A stretch of 64,000 bases of DNA from PGYU01 sp964637845 (GTDB lineage: Bacteria; Bacteroidota; Ignavibacteria; Kapaibacteriales; UBA2268), in NCBI GenBank assembly GCA_964637845.1, contig CAZWXI010000003.1:1-64000 (forward strand). The letters are read 5' to 3'. Made by a program: the position numbers and the translations under genes. The notes beneath the pieces are model-generated. The model made no database searches. It worked only from the letters and a program-made list of their open reading frames with translations, and had not been told where the DNA came from. Shown one piece after another: positions 63,730 to 64,000 of this stretch (position 1 is the stretch's first letter; the number at the start of each line of letters is the position of its first letter).

Positions 63730-64000
63730 TTAGGCACCTTTTTTCTCGGTTACGTAGTTGAATACGGTTGCGCGATTTCTACGTAAAACATCCATAGCAT
63801 CCCATACCCATTGGAAACGAAGACGCTTGTCGGCATCTATAGCAAATACAGTCTCGGGGCGTATCACCCTCGTATTACGAACTAATTCATCTAATGACTC
63901 GAGTGACACGCTTAGTTGAGCTTGCTCTTTTAGTTCATTTGGAACTGATTGTGACAAAGCCCATACCTGATTACGGTCAGCTTCATTGAGCAATTCGTAG
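63730..64000 (-). CDS. ExbD-like biopolymer transport protein, C-terminal part (runs off window)
   Basis: About 90 codons are visible, ending NYVTEKKGA; the frame stays open to the window end, so a partial gene is certain and an internal TTG at 63993 is not a start. The visible part matches the periplasmic domain of ExbD (PETVFAIDADKRLRFQWVWDAMDVLRR). It is the first of two ExbD-type genes in the cluster; ExbB presumably lies further upstream. Confidence 0.85.
   Translation of the reverse strand, partial: YELLNEADRNQVWALSQSVPNELKEQAQLSVSLESLDELVRNTRVIRPETVFAIDADKRLRFQWVWDAMDVLRRNRATVFNYVTEKKGA

Overview
This AT-rich window looks like a chromosomal segment from a member of the Bacteroidota/Chlorobiota (FCB) group, plausibly of the Ignavibacteria/Kapabacteria type. 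That placement is inferred. It rests on a C-terminal type IX secretion sorting domain, repeated promoter-like sites of the form TTG-N20-TAnnTTTG, a short primary sigma factor of the Bacteroidota type, many signal-peptide or lipoprotein genes, and the gene families present. It is mostly ordinary core genome with an envelope-rich accessory layer. There is one 120-base run of N (21496-21615). I saw no CRISPR array, insertion sequence, prophage or rRNA.

Layout. 1-1175 (+): the tail of recR and two small lipoproteins. 1165-7505 (-): a large secreted VWA/WD40 protein, hisS and an orphan histidine kinase. 7658-8611 (+): an unknown exported protein. 8619-11801 (-): an OsmC-like protein, a TPR protein and a dicarboxylate/amino-acid symporter. 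11832-17093 (-): glyS, a CtpA-type protease, the primary sigma factor and lipA, followed by the remnant of an MBL-fold hydrolase gene. 17229-24372 (+): a YejK/NdpA-like gene, uvrA, an interrupted gene at the N run, etfBA, a bifunctional-nuclease-family gene and a CAU-anticodon tRNA. 24566-27091: an orphan membrane protein, an outer-membrane-like protein, flavodoxin and rpmB. 27158-30678 (-): three glycosyltransferases with nth between them. 30677-35581 (+): rsmG and the DUF4159-DUF4175 pair. 35605-36351 (-): a HAD hydrolase. 36462-47753 (+): a 2199-residue YD-repeat (RHS-like) exported protein, a TPR lipoprotein, motA, motB and a response regulator with a degenerate HD-GYP domain. 47761-50853 (-): a metallopeptidase/TolB-propeller/Omp85-like outer-membrane protein. 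50994-59288 (-): a compact operon DUF177-rpmF-plsX-fabH-fabD-fabG-acpP-fabF-rnc-gcvPB. 59402-64000 (-): an ExbD-ExbD-TonB-small membrane protein-PstS-like-TPR cluster.

How the genes work together. The fatty-acid block carries phosphate acyltransferase, the initiating and elongating synthases, malonyl transacylase, ketoreductase and acyl carrier protein. It reads as one transcription unit from a near-consensus promoter at 59318-59348 to a hairpin terminator at 50943-50970. MotA/MotB form a proton-driven stator with an adjoining signalling protein. TonB/ExbD form an energy-transducing complex for the outer membrane. The most unusual items are the internally deleted MBL-fold gene beside lipA, the giant RHS-like protein with an unrecognised C-terminal region and no immunity-like partner, the rsmG/glycosyltransferase pair whose divergent start codons share bases, and the membrane-anchored orphan next to the tRNA. 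I did not find a clear, self-contained novel system; the RHS-like giant is the best candidate for something undescribed.
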